Assembly: GCA_052437175.1 (NCBI GenBank)
Contig: JBQVOK010000003.1
Location: 372,001 to 436,000, forward strand
Source of the DNA: JACVCJ01 sp052437175
Lineage (GTDB): Bacteria > Bacteroidota > Bacteroidia > CAIKAF01
Length of the DNA: 64,000 nucleotides
Direction: 5' to 3'
Positions 15,981 through 23,946 of this stretch are shown here, one piece after another (positions within the stretch are counted from its first letter, which is position 1; every line of letters begins with the position of its first letter). Both the position numbers and the translations under genes were made by a program. Below the pieces are notes generated by a model that was given only the letters and a program-made list of their open reading frames with translations, searched no databases and was not told where the DNA came from.

Positions 15981-17894
15981 ATGATTTCAGTTTCAGGTTT
16001 AGCCGTAGGCTTCTCAGGCAATTATTTATTCGAAGATATTTCATTTCTGATCAACCGTACCGACAAGATCGGTCTCACCGGCCGTAACGGCGCGGGCAAA
16101 TCCACCCTCATGAAGATCCTGGGCGGCGCACAGCGTGCCGACGAAGGTACCGTGTCCGTACCCCGCGAATGCCGGATCGGTTACCTGCCGCAGGACCTGA
16201 AATCAGACAGTAAGGAAACCATCCTGAACGAAACCCGCAAGGCCTTTGCCGAAGTGCTGCAGCTGCGTTCGGACCTGGACCAGATACAGCACGATGTGGC
16301 CACCCGCACCGATTACGAAAGCGACGGCTATATGAAACTGCTGGAACAGCTGCACGAAAAAGAAGAACGTTTCGGTATGCTGGGCGGGTACGAGATCGAC
16401 GAAAAAACCGAAAAAGTACTGTTCGGTCTCGGTTTCAGCCGCGAAGATCTCGATAAACCGTATTCCGCCTTCAGCGGAGGCTGGCAGATGCGGGTGGAGC
16501 TGGCCAAGATCCTGCTGCTGCAGCCCGATCTGCTCATGCTCGATGAACCTACGAACCACCTGGACATCGACTCCATTCTCTGGCTCGAGGATTTCCTGGT
16601 AGACTACCCGGGCGCCGTGATGATGGTGAGTCACGACCGTACCTTCCTGGACAAGATCACCAACCGTACACTCGAAATTTCGAACGGCGGACTACAGGAT
16701 TACAAGGCCAATTACTCCAAATACCTGGTACTGCGCGCCGAACGCCGCGAACAGCTGGCCAGTGCCTATAAGAACCAGCAGACCCAGATCGCCCAGATCG
16801 AACGCAACGTGGAACGCTTCCGCGCCAAGGCCAGTAAGGCCGCTTTTGCCCAGAGCCTTATCAAAAAGCTGGATAAGATCGACCGTATCGAAATGGAAGA
16901 CGAAGACAACAGCGCCATCCGTTTCAATTTCCCTAAGGCACCGCATTCCGGTAAGGTGGTGGTTACGGGCGAGGACATCCGTAAGGACTACGGCGATAAA
17001 AAAGTGATCAAGGGCTTTAATTTCAGCATCGACCGCGGCGACCGCATCGCTTTTGTAGGGAAGAACGGTATGGGTAAAACCACCCTGGCCCGTATCATTG
17101 CCCGCGACATGGATAAGTACGAAGGCAAGCTGGACGAGGGCTACAATGTACTGCTCGGTTATTTTGCACAGCACCAGACCAAAGTACTCAACGGCGATAA
17201 CACCCTGCTGAAGGAAATGGAAGACGCCACTGCCCACAGCGATATGTTCACCCGCGTGCGTGCCCTGCTGGGCGCCTTCCTGTTCACCGGCAAGGACGTG
17301 GATAAAAAGATCAAAGTACTTTCCGGGGGAGAACGGGCCCGCCTGGCCATGTGTAAAATGCTTACAGAACCCCTGAATTTCCTGGTACTCGATGAACCTA
17401 CGAACCACCTGGACATCCGCTCGAAGGAGGTACTCAAAAACGCCCTGGTGAACTTCGAGGGCAGCTTTGTGGTGGTGAGTCACGACCGCGATTTCCTGCA
17501 GGGACTTACCAATAAGGTGTTCGAATTTACCGAGGACGGCATCAAGAGCTACCTGGGCGATATCAACGAATACCTGGAACGCAAAAAAGTAGAGAGTTTC
17601 CGCGAGATCGAAAAGAGCGACGATAAGCCGAAAGCAGCCGCTGCGGCCCCGGTTGCGGAAGTGCGTACACCACCTGCGGACAATAAAAGATCGAAACAGG
17701 TGCAGAATGCCATCCGTAAATCCGAAGAACTGATCAGCCGCCTCGAAGCCGAAATTTCGGATATAGAAGCAGAACTGGCAAAGCCCGAAAATGCAACCAA
17801 TACGGATGTATATACTAAATACAGCGCCTTAAAAGATCAGCTGGATACCGAAGTGCAGAAATGGGAGCAGCTGCTGAGCGAGGCAGAAGGTTAA
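15981..17894 (+). CDS. ABC-F family ATPase (Uup/EttA-like)
   Basis: A 637-residue protein with two ABC ATPase domains and no membrane segments. Walker A motifs are GRNGAGKS near residues 34-41 and GKNGMGKT near 358-365; signatures are FSGGWQMR and LSGGERAR; each domain has a LDEPTNHLD Walker B. An arm-like linker with an Arg/Lys-rich helix joins the domains, and a coiled-coil C-terminal domain (about 560-637, after an Ala/Pro-rich linker) resembles Uup/ABCF3-type proteins. ABC-F proteins act on the ribosome: translation-stall relief, assembly or antibiotic protection. The near-leaderless start is described separately. The next small gene is 22 bases downstream. Confidence 0.9.
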   Translation: MISVSGLAVGFSGNYLFEDISFLINRTDKIGLTGRNGAGKSTLMKILGGAQRADEGTVSVPRECRIGYLPQDLKSDSKETILNETRKAFAEVLQLRSDLDQIQHDVATRTDYESDGYMKLLEQLHEKEERFGMLGGYEIDEKTEKVLFGLGFSREDLDKPYSAFSGGWQMRVELAKILLLQPDLLMLDEPTNHLDIDSILWLEDFLVDYPGAVMMVSHDRTFLDKITNRTLEISNGGLQDYKANYSKYLVLRAERREQLASAYKNQQTQIAQIERNVERFRAKASKAAFAQSLIKKLDKIDRIEMEDEDNSAIRFNFPKAPHSGKVVVTGEDIRKDYGDKKVIKGFNFSIDRGDRIAFVGKNGMGKTTLARIIARDMDKYEGKLDEGYNVLLGYFAQHQTKVLNGDNTLLKEMEDATAHSDMFTRVRALLGAFLFTGKDVDKKIKVLSGGERARLAMCKMLTEPLNFLVLDEPTNHLDIRSKEVLKNALVNFEGSFVVVSHDRDFLQGLTNKVFEFTEDGIKSYLGDINEYLERKKVESFREIEKSDDKPKAAAAAPVAEVRTPPADNKRSKQVQNAIRKSEELISRLEAEISDIEAELAKPENATNTDVYTKYSALKDQLDTEVQKWEQLLSEAEG

Positions 17895-17929
17895 TGAGTA
17901 TACTAAATTCGGGAATATGTCTCTTCTGA
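17894..17929 (+). other. Overlapping mini-ORF with TATACTAAA word
   Basis: The ABC-F stop TAA shares its last base with ATG-AGT-ATA-CTA-AAT, which stays open for 11 codons (MSILNSGICLF) and stops at 17927-17929, 13 bases inside the next gene. The arrangement resembles a translational relay between the two genes. See the mini-ORFs at 4674 and 8228. Confidence 0.3.
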
Positions 17930-18372
17930 AACGTGGCATAACCGGTTTTAACGTTCCCCGGGAGGTACAGGGCTTTACCCGTTCACAGATCGCCGGTTTT
18001 TTTCAGCATCTTGCCTGGCCGTATAACCGGCTGGGAGCCCTGGAGGAGCCCGGGCCAGCCACAAATTACTTTCGGATACGCTTTGTGAATGCGGTTACGG
18101 ATGCAGGTACCGATGTACTTATCAATGAATACTTCCCTTTAGCGGCCGCTGCAGGAAACACCGACGGACAGATGATACCTCTGTTCGGTGAAATGCCGGA
18201 AGAGATCGGCCGCCTGCTGGAATTAAACGGCATCCGGGTATTAAGTGCCGCAGAGCTGAACGCCAAAATTCCACCGGGACAATGGAGTATACTGGGGCCG
18301 GAAGAGCGCGAACAGGTCCTGTACTGGAGTTCGGAAACCTACGGAGAAATTATTTTTAATTGTTACGATTGA
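17917..18372 (+). CDS. Hypothetical protein
   Basis: A 151-residue protein that I do not recognise. It has no signal peptide or membrane helix. Visible features are an N-terminal GFTRSQIAGFFQHLAWPYNR helix-like part, a beta-rich middle and a SILGPEEREQVLYWSSETYGEIIFN tail. It follows the ABC-F gene by 22 bases on the same strand and is likely co-transcribed with it. No function is proposed. Confidence 0.65.
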   Translation: MSLLKRGITGFNVPREVQGFTRSQIAGFFQHLAWPYNRLGALEEPGPATNYFRIRFVNAVTDAGTDVLINEYFPLAAAAGNTDGQMIPLFGEMPEEIGRLLELNGIRVLSAAELNAKIPPGQWSILGPEEREQVLYWSSETYGEIIFNCYD

Positions 18373-18406
18373 AAATATACCCTGCAGGAACAGCTTGTTT
18401 ATTATA

Positions 18407-19120
18407 CTAAAAAGGCACAGGAGTCGCTCTAAAAGTATGGTCTCCTTCCCTATACAGCACATTGTCCTTATCTGTATAAAATTGCAGCATTTCATCCCGG
18501 CCCGTGTATACACCGGGTTTTCCGCCGTTCCTCACCCGGAAGTCAGTGCGGTTCTCATCGGGCCTGGGATCGCGGGGGCGAGGCACGTGCAGACTATCGC
18601 TCCATACATCACTTGTTTTCCGGCTCAGATCGGCCCGGAAATCGCCGGCGCGGTACACGGATATGACCGTATCGATGACCGGTCCTTCGTGCAGTATATA
18701 GAGCGCTTCCTGCATGGGATGATTCTGGTACCATTTTCCCAGTACTTTACCGTAAGCAGGACGTATGCCTTCCAGGTTCCGGCGGTGTTTTTCAGAAAGT
18801 GAACCGTATACTACCAGGTATACTTCCGGATCTGTACCGGGTTCAAAGGGAGGTCTGAAATCTACAGATGCCCAGGGCAGTTCCGGGTGATCGGGATATA
18901 CAGAAGGGACATGAAAATCGACCTTAAGATAGCCCTCAGCCTGTGCATCGGAATAGTGATCACGGGCAATATCTTCCAGTACGTCGGGAGTGTATTTTGC
19001 CGGCAGTTCGATCTGCATCATGCCCGGCTGCTCAAGGATTACCCGGTGCTCAGGCCCGCGCCCGCAGGCAGCCAGGAAAAGTAACAGGAGCAGTAGTAAA
19101 GGGATTTCTATACGTTGCAT
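18407..19120 (-). CDS. Lipoprotein of unknown function
   Basis: A 237-residue lipoprotein: residues 1-18 are a strongly hydrophobic leader of leucines and FLAACG gives the lipidated Cys at 19. The mature part is rich in Pro, Asp and Arg, with a gliding-motility-lipoprotein-like tone (ELPAKYTPDVLEDIARDHY), but no domain is recognised with confidence. The two cysteine-free halves show no repeats. It is a single gene convergent with the 151-residue hypothetical gene. Confidence 0.75.
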   Translation of the reverse strand: MQRIEIPLLLLLLLFLAACGRGPEHRVILEQPGMMQIELPAKYTPDVLEDIARDHYSDAQAEGYLKVDFHVPSVYPDHPELPWASVDFRPPFEPGTDPEVYLVVYGSLSEKHRRNLEGIRPAYGKVLGKWYQNHPMQEALYILHEGPVIDTVISVYRAGDFRADLSRKTSDVWSDSLHVPRPRDPRPDENRTDFRVRNGGKPGVYTGRDEMLQFYTDKDNVLYREGDHTFRATPVPF

Positions 19121-19512
19121 TCGTTAAATATAAGGAATTTTCCGCCCGGTATTTTTCAGGGAAAGGGAGAAGTTCCTGTGTACCTCAGCGCAAATTCTGT
19201 TGTACTTTTCGTGGATAATTGAAAAAAAAGTTCCACAATTTGTCTGCTTTTATATATTTACGGCAGAACAAACACCTTGAAATGAACCAGATTACACGTT
19301 ACAGCACCGTAAAAACGGTTTCTGCAGCACATGTCCCCTGCTTTTTTCAGCAACCCCGGTATTTTTCGTATATACATCTGTACGAACGCTTCTTTCCTGA
19401 CCTGACCGGGTGTTAAGTACATCAGCCATTTACTTCCTTATTGTTTTTCTCTCTGCTTCCGGGTTAACCGCCGGAAGGAGCCTGTAATTATATACCATAA
19501 AATACACCGTAC
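19121..19512. other. Intergenic region between divergent genes
   Basis: About 390 bases separate the lipoprotein gene (minus) from the flavoprotein gene (plus). It contains a TATATTTAC box near 19252-19260 with a TTTG about 14 bases upstream, which could drive rightward transcription, and an A+T-rich middle. A short open frame from 19282 encodes about 44 residues without recognisable features and is not called. Confidence 0.4.
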
Positions 19513-20871
19513 ATGAAACAACACTATGTATTGCTTCAGATCCTTTTTTTCCTGTTTTGTTCCGCACTGCATGCAGAAAAACCCCGCCTGAGAGTGGCGG
19601 TGGTAGGCGGAGGTATGGCCGGGGTGGCCGCTGCTCATTATATACAGGCGTCCGATCCCGGGGCACAGGTCAGCCTTTTTGAAAAAGAAGCCCGGCTGGG
19701 CGGCAATGCACGTACGGTGCTGGTACATAACCGCAAGGGACAGCCGGTTGCAGTAGATGCGGGCCCGCAGTACTTTACGGAAGGCCCCTGGGATGAATAC
19801 ATCCGTTTCCTGAAAGCGTATAATTTTTACAATACCGACGAAATTTCGGAATTCAAAGGTTCCATCAGTATACAAAGTCAGGGTGCGCTGCGTCCCCGGC
19901 TTATTACACCGCTTTACGGTTCTTTCCGGGGCGAGAACCTGGGCAAACTGCTCTGGTTCAAAAAGTTCTTCAGTATGGCATACAAGGTGTACCGCGAACC
20001 CGGCGATACCTATGCGAAAAACATCGGCGACTGGGTACATTCCCTGCTGCTGCCGCCGCATTTCAAGGAAGAAGTGATCATCCCCTTCCTGGCGGCCTCG
20101 CTCGGTACCACCACGGAAGATATACGCAAAACAGCCACCGAAGAGATCGTGAAACTGTTTGCCTTTCGCCGTCCTTCCATGCGCAGCACGTTCAAAGTAC
20201 TACACCGCGGCATGGGTAGTGCCCTGGAACATGCCGGTGCCGAACTGCAGAAAAAAGGGGTGCGTATCTGTACCTCTTCGCCGGTACAGTCGGTATTCCT
20301 GCGCGACGGGAATTACATCCTGCGTTATGAAAATGGCCTGGGACCGCAGGAAGAACCCTTCGATTTTGTGGTCCTGGCCGTGCATGCCTACCAGGCAGCC
20401 CGTATCTTACAGGCAGACACGGCTTCGGCGGAACTCAACACGGTGCTGAACGGCTTTGAATATTTCCGGGCACGCATCGTACTGCACAGCGACTCTTCGT
20501 TTGTAAATACGCAGCATCCGGCCTTCCTGAACGTATTTACCTCTGCGGATAACCGCATGCAGTCCAATACCATGAACCTGGGCATGGTGGACGAGCGTTA
20601 CGAGGGAATTTATAAGAGCTGGCTGAGCGAAGAAATGTGTACGCAGGTGAAGCTCCGCGGCTGTTTCCTGCACGAGACCATGTTTAATCACCCGCTCATT
20701 ACACCTGTATTCCGTGAAAACCTGGAACGTATGGAGCAACTGCTGGAAACCCGCAAAGACCTTTACATCGGCGGTGGCTGGACCCAGGGGCTTGAGACCC
20801 AGGAAACGGCGCTTATATCCGGCCGCAAAGCCATGGAGAAGTATACACGTTTTAAAGCAGAAGAATCCTGA
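19513..20871 (+). CDS. Exported flavin-containing amine oxidase-like protein
   Basis: A 452-residue FAD protein. Unusually it starts with a signal peptide (about residues 1-21, FFLFCSALHAE) ahead of the dinucleotide motif VAVVGGGMAGVAAAHYI (30-46) and the FEKEARLGGNA loop that contacts FAD. The end GGGWTQGLETQETALISGRKAME is the usual second FAD segment of the amine oxidase/protoporphyrinogen-oxidase/phytoene-desaturase superfamily. Members act on amines, porphyrins or polyenes; the substrate here cannot be read. Folding with FAD before export would require the Tat pathway, yet the leader lacks a twin-arginine, so the leader may be a membrane anchor. Single gene. Confidence 0.8.
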   Translation: MKQHYVLLQILFFLFCSALHAEKPRLRVAVVGGGMAGVAAAHYIQASDPGAQVSLFEKEARLGGNARTVLVHNRKGQPVAVDAGPQYFTEGPWDEYIRFLKAYNFYNTDEISEFKGSISIQSQGALRPRLITPLYGSFRGENLGKLLWFKKFFSMAYKVYREPGDTYAKNIGDWVHSLLLPPHFKEEVIIPFLAASLGTTTEDIRKTATEEIVKLFAFRRPSMRSTFKVLHRGMGSALEHAGAELQKKGVRICTSSPVQSVFLRDGNYILRYENGLGPQEEPFDFVVLAVHAYQAARILQADTASAELNTVLNGFEYFRARIVLHSDSSFVNTQHPAFLNVFTSADNRMQSNTMNLGMVDERYEGIYKSWLSEEMCTQVKLRGCFLHETMFNHPLITPVFRENLERMEQLLETRKDLYIGGGWTQGLETQETALISGRKAMEKYTRFKAEES

Positions 20872-20983
20872 TTTTCCAGGCGCATACACTATTGTCTAAA
20901 AATAGTTCTTCGCGACAGAATAATGCACATTTTATTTCACAGAAGTGTAAAATAAAAAAGTAACTCTGTGCTGAAAGAGCGGA

Positions 20984-22324
20984 TTACTTTTTATGCTCGC
21001 TGATAAACGATTCAACGGCGCTGGCTTTTACCACAAGCCCTTCGCTTCCGCCGCTGAGCATTACACCTATTTTTTCGCATTCTTCCGAAGAGATATAGGC
21101 AAGTCCGTTGGGGTACAACTCGTACAGGATACCTTGATGTTCGTGGTCATCTCCGGATTGGAAGGAGGCTTCCGGTGCGCCTTTCATCATAAACAGCAGA
21201 TCGTAACGCTGCCCGTTGAATACACACCAGGTATGGTCGAAGAAATGCCATAAGCGAATTCCGTCTGTATTGCCGTCTGTTTCACGGCCGTGAATAGGCC
21301 TGGATTCCACCAGTACACAATGCGGATCGGTATTCAGTTCTACTTCTATACCTATGGCGTGTGCGGCCAGCTGGAACATTTCGGCAAGGGATTTACAATC
21401 CCCCTGGCGGGTCAGGAAACTGCTGGCTCCAAACTGAATACGGCCGGTATACGTAAAAGGCCAGTTATTAAAACGGGCGAAAAGTGCGTCGAGCCTGGTC
21501 TGGGCACTGCCTTCCAGGTTTTCGATCAGGGAAGGGGGAACCAGCCCCGGTATTTTTTCTTTTCTTCTGTCGAACCCTTTTTTATAGACCTGGCTCATAT
21601 CTATCGTATCTCCGCCGTTTTCCAGCTGGTCACGCAATACTTCGGGGTCTACGCCAATGGCTCCGGCCACTCCTTCATAAGTACTCCAGTCCGGAACTCC
21701 CTCATCTTCATGGTGCTGTATGGTGTTGTTCGGCGCTTTCTTCTGCTGACGTTGTCTGTAGTAATAATAACCCAGCAGTGTACCGGCTCCTACTACCAGG
21801 GTGGTTGCCGTACCTATGGGATGTTCTTGTGCCAGGGTTATCAGACTCTGCAGCCATTCGGGTACGCGCTGTACGGTGTTCCCGCTTTCGGCCTGTTGCA
21901 GGGGCGCGTTGTGCAAGGCTGCACTTCCGGAGGCCGCTTTGGCGCCCATCCGGTCGGCTTCTTTTTCCAGTGTGATATCTGTGTTCAGGGGCACATTGCT
22001 TTTGAGCTGCCGGCTGGCTTTTACCCGGCCCTGCTTTTGCTGTACCACATGCCAGGCCTCGTGCGGCAGATGCCTGTCCTGCCCGGGCGCCAGGTGTATA
22101 TCGCTGCCCTGCGCGTAGGCATGGGCCTGTAGTTGCGAAGGTTTGGAAGAATTCCGGTGGACCTTTACGTCGTCCATCGAAAAGCCGGAGAGCTTCTCGA
22201 TACCGTTCTTCAGGTTTTCGGGAAGCCCGTTCTGTGGTTTGGCAGCCGTTTTTTTCTGTGTAACGGTCTGCCGGGTGCCGGAGGGTTGGACTCTTGTCGT
22301 TCTTCTGGATGCGGATGTGTGCAT
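20984..22324 (-). CDS. DUF4157 metallopeptidase-transglutaminase-like protein 1
   Basis: A 446-residue protein. After a basic, disordered N-terminus comes a DUF4157 domain (about residues 33-130): the VKVHRNSSKP opening, AQGSDIHLAPGQ, the zinc motif HEAWH (His88, Glu89, His92) and LEKEAD with Glu122 as likely third ligand. A hydrophobic, glycine-rich segment near 170-188 (GTATTLVVGAGTLLGYYYY) may cross or insert into a membrane. The C-terminal region looks like a transglutaminase/cysteine-peptidase core: GDC with Cys310 at a helix start (GDCKSLAEMFQLAAHAIGI), DHTW with His364 and YDLLF with Asp375. DUF4157 proteins are commonly associated with contractile injection systems as payload-type proteins. 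The next upstream gene is its paralog. Its TACATTTG promoter is at 22354. Substrate unknown. Confidence 0.8.
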   Translation of the reverse strand: MHTSASRRTTRVQPSGTRQTVTQKKTAAKPQNGLPENLKNGIEKLSGFSMDDVKVHRNSSKPSQLQAHAYAQGSDIHLAPGQDRHLPHEAWHVVQQKQGRVKASRQLKSNVPLNTDITLEKEADRMGAKAASGSAALHNAPLQQAESGNTVQRVPEWLQSLITLAQEHPIGTATTLVVGAGTLLGYYYYRQRQQKKAPNNTIQHHEDEGVPDWSTYEGVAGAIGVDPEVLRDQLENGGDTIDMSQVYKKGFDRRKEKIPGLVPPSLIENLEGSAQTRLDALFARFNNWPFTYTGRIQFGASSFLTRQGDCKSLAEMFQLAAHAIGIEVELNTDPHCVLVESRPIHGRETDGNTDGIRLWHFFDHTWCVFNGQRYDLLFMMKGAPEASFQSGDDHEHQGILYELYPNGLAYISSEECEKIGVMLSGGSEGLVVKASAVESFISEHKK

Positions 22325-22353
22325 TGAGTCAGGGGTTATGTATCCGGGGGTAT

Positions 22354-22361
22354 CAAATGTA
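22354..22361 (-). promoter_or_regulatory. -7 box upstream of DUF4157 gene 1
   Basis: Plus-strand CAAATGTA reads TACATTTG on the minus strand, an exact TAnnTTTG, 29 bases before the ATG. No clear -33 box is seen, so each of the two paralogs may have its own promoter. Confidence 0.5.
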
Positions 22362-22491
22362 CGTTTTACTTTTCGCGGCGGCCTCTGATAAACACGAGAA
22401 GCCGGCCAAAGCCTGTTTTCGTATAGTTATAATGTGAGTTCAGGGCGGGCTTCATGAACGGGGTGCGTTTTATTCAATGAATATACTAAAG

Positions 22492-23844
22492 TTATTTTTT
22501 ATGCTCATCGATAAAAGCCTGCACCTGGTTCAGCGGCAGTACATAGCCTACCTGTCCGGGCTGCAGTACAATATTCAGCGCGGCGCATTCCGATGCATGT
22601 ATCATGGCCCGGTTGTTGTTAAAGATATCGTATTTGATACCGTTATGCACCACATCGGCAGCGGTACGGTGATGTGGCGGCACCTGTGCATTGGTCATGA
22701 ACAGCAGGTCGAAGTGTGTGCCGTTGTGCGTGGCCCAGTGGTGGTCGTGGAAGAACCAGAAAAGGCTTCCGGCGGTATTGCCCTGGGTAGGTCGCCCGTG
22801 CATCGGTCTTGAATCCACCAGCATGGCCGTATCGTCATCACCCTGCTGAACGGCAATGCCGGCCGCTTTGGCCGCTAAGCAAAACATATCGCGCAGGGTG
22901 GCACAGTCGCCGGTGTGTTCCAGGAAACCCCTGTACCCGGAAGACTGGTAGCCGTTATACACGAATGTAAAATTGTTTATCCGTGCAAAGATCTGGCCCA
23001 CCGCGGTATCCGGGTTAGCGGAGAGGTTGGCCAGTATGGAAGGTGGAATGAGCCCCTTGCCGTCATGCTGCGCAGGATTGAACCCCTTGCCGTAGGCGTC
23101 ATTCACACTTACATTATTGTTTGTGCCGTGTTCCAGCTGTTGCAACAGATCGTGGGGATCTTTGCCGATGGCCTGGGCCACCCCCTCGATCGTTTCCCAG
23201 TCGGGTTCTTCTTCTTCCTGCGGATCTTCTACGTGGTTATTCTGCTGAGGTTGTTTTTTCTGACTTTGCTTGTAGTAATAGTAGCCGAGCAGGGTTCCCG
23301 CGCCGATCACCACCGTGGCCGTGGTACCCACAGGATGTTCTTTGGCCAGGTTTATCAGGCTCTGCAGCCATTCGGGTACGCGCTGTACGGTATTGCCGCT
23401 TTCGGCATGCCGCAGGGGGGCATGGCTCAGCACCCCGCTTCCGGAGGCGGCTTTGCTGCCCATCTGGTCAGCCTCTTTTTCCAGCGAAAGGTCGGTATTT
23501 ACGGGCACATTGCTTTTGAGCTGGGCCGTTGCCTGTACCCGGCCCTGTTTCTGCTGTACCACGTGCCAGGCCTCGTGGGGAAGATGCTTGTCCTGCCCGG
23601 GGGCCAGGTGTATATCGCTGCCCTGGGCATAGGCGTGGGCCTGCAATTGTGCGGGTTTGGAGGAATTCCGGTGTACCTTTACATCGTCCATAGAAAGGCC
23701 GGAAAGGTTCTCGATGCCGGCTTTCAGTCCGTCGGGAAGACCGCTGTGGTTTTCCGCGGCTTTGGCCTGCATTGGGGGCTTCTTTTTTTCGTCCTGTTTG
23801 CGCAGAACGGTATGAGCTGCAGGTTTACTTACATGTTGCTGCAT
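22492..23844 (-). CDS. DUF4157 metallopeptidase-transglutaminase-like protein 2
   Basis: A 450-residue paralog of the gene at 20984-22324, with the same order of parts: basic N-terminus, DUF4157 with HEAWH (His90, Glu91, His94) and Glu124, hydrophobic glycine-rich segment near 172-190, acidic linker, and a Cys/His/Asp transglutaminase-like core at Cys314 (GDCATLRDMF), His368 (DHHW) and Asp379 (FDLLF). The N-terminal half is close to identical in stretches such as SMDDVKVHRNSSKP, whereas the C-terminal catalytic half has diverged, the pattern expected of polymorphic effectors. Encoded in tandem on the minus strand, 167 bases from the other copy. No immunity-like gene is obvious between them. 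Confidence 0.8.
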   Translation of the reverse strand: MQQHVSKPAAHTVLRKQDEKKKPPMQAKAAENHSGLPDGLKAGIENLSGLSMDDVKVHRNSSKPAQLQAHAYAQGSDIHLAPGQDKHLPHEAWHVVQQKQGRVQATAQLKSNVPVNTDLSLEKEADQMGSKAASGSGVLSHAPLRHAESGNTVQRVPEWLQSLINLAKEHPVGTTATVVIGAGTLLGYYYYKQSQKKQPQQNNHVEDPQEEEEPDWETIEGVAQAIGKDPHDLLQQLEHGTNNNVSVNDAYGKGFNPAQHDGKGLIPPSILANLSANPDTAVGQIFARINNFTFVYNGYQSSGYRGFLEHTGDCATLRDMFCLAAKAAGIAVQQGDDDTAMLVDSRPMHGRPTQGNTAGSLFWFFHDHHWATHNGTHFDLLFMTNAQVPPHHRTAADVVHNGIKYDIFNNNRAMIHASECAALNIVLQPGQVGYVLPLNQVQAFIDEHKK

Positions 23845-23946
23845 TGCGTTAATGGGTTAAAACGGGAGAATGCCGATGGCTGCATTCGGAGAGGAAGGTA
23901 CACAGAATTTGTGAGTTGCGAAAATTTCGGGGGCTTTAATTACAGT

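Noticed and set aside
19219..19416. A short plus-strand frame in the gap before the flavoprotein gene
   Set aside because: No ATG at the proposed 5' end, no signal or domain, and it overlaps probable promoter sequence; from the internal ATG only 44 residues remain.
20984..23844. A complete contractile injection system next to the DUF4157 genes
   Set aside because: No sheath, tube, baseplate or AAA ATPase genes are seen in the window; the association can only be suggested.
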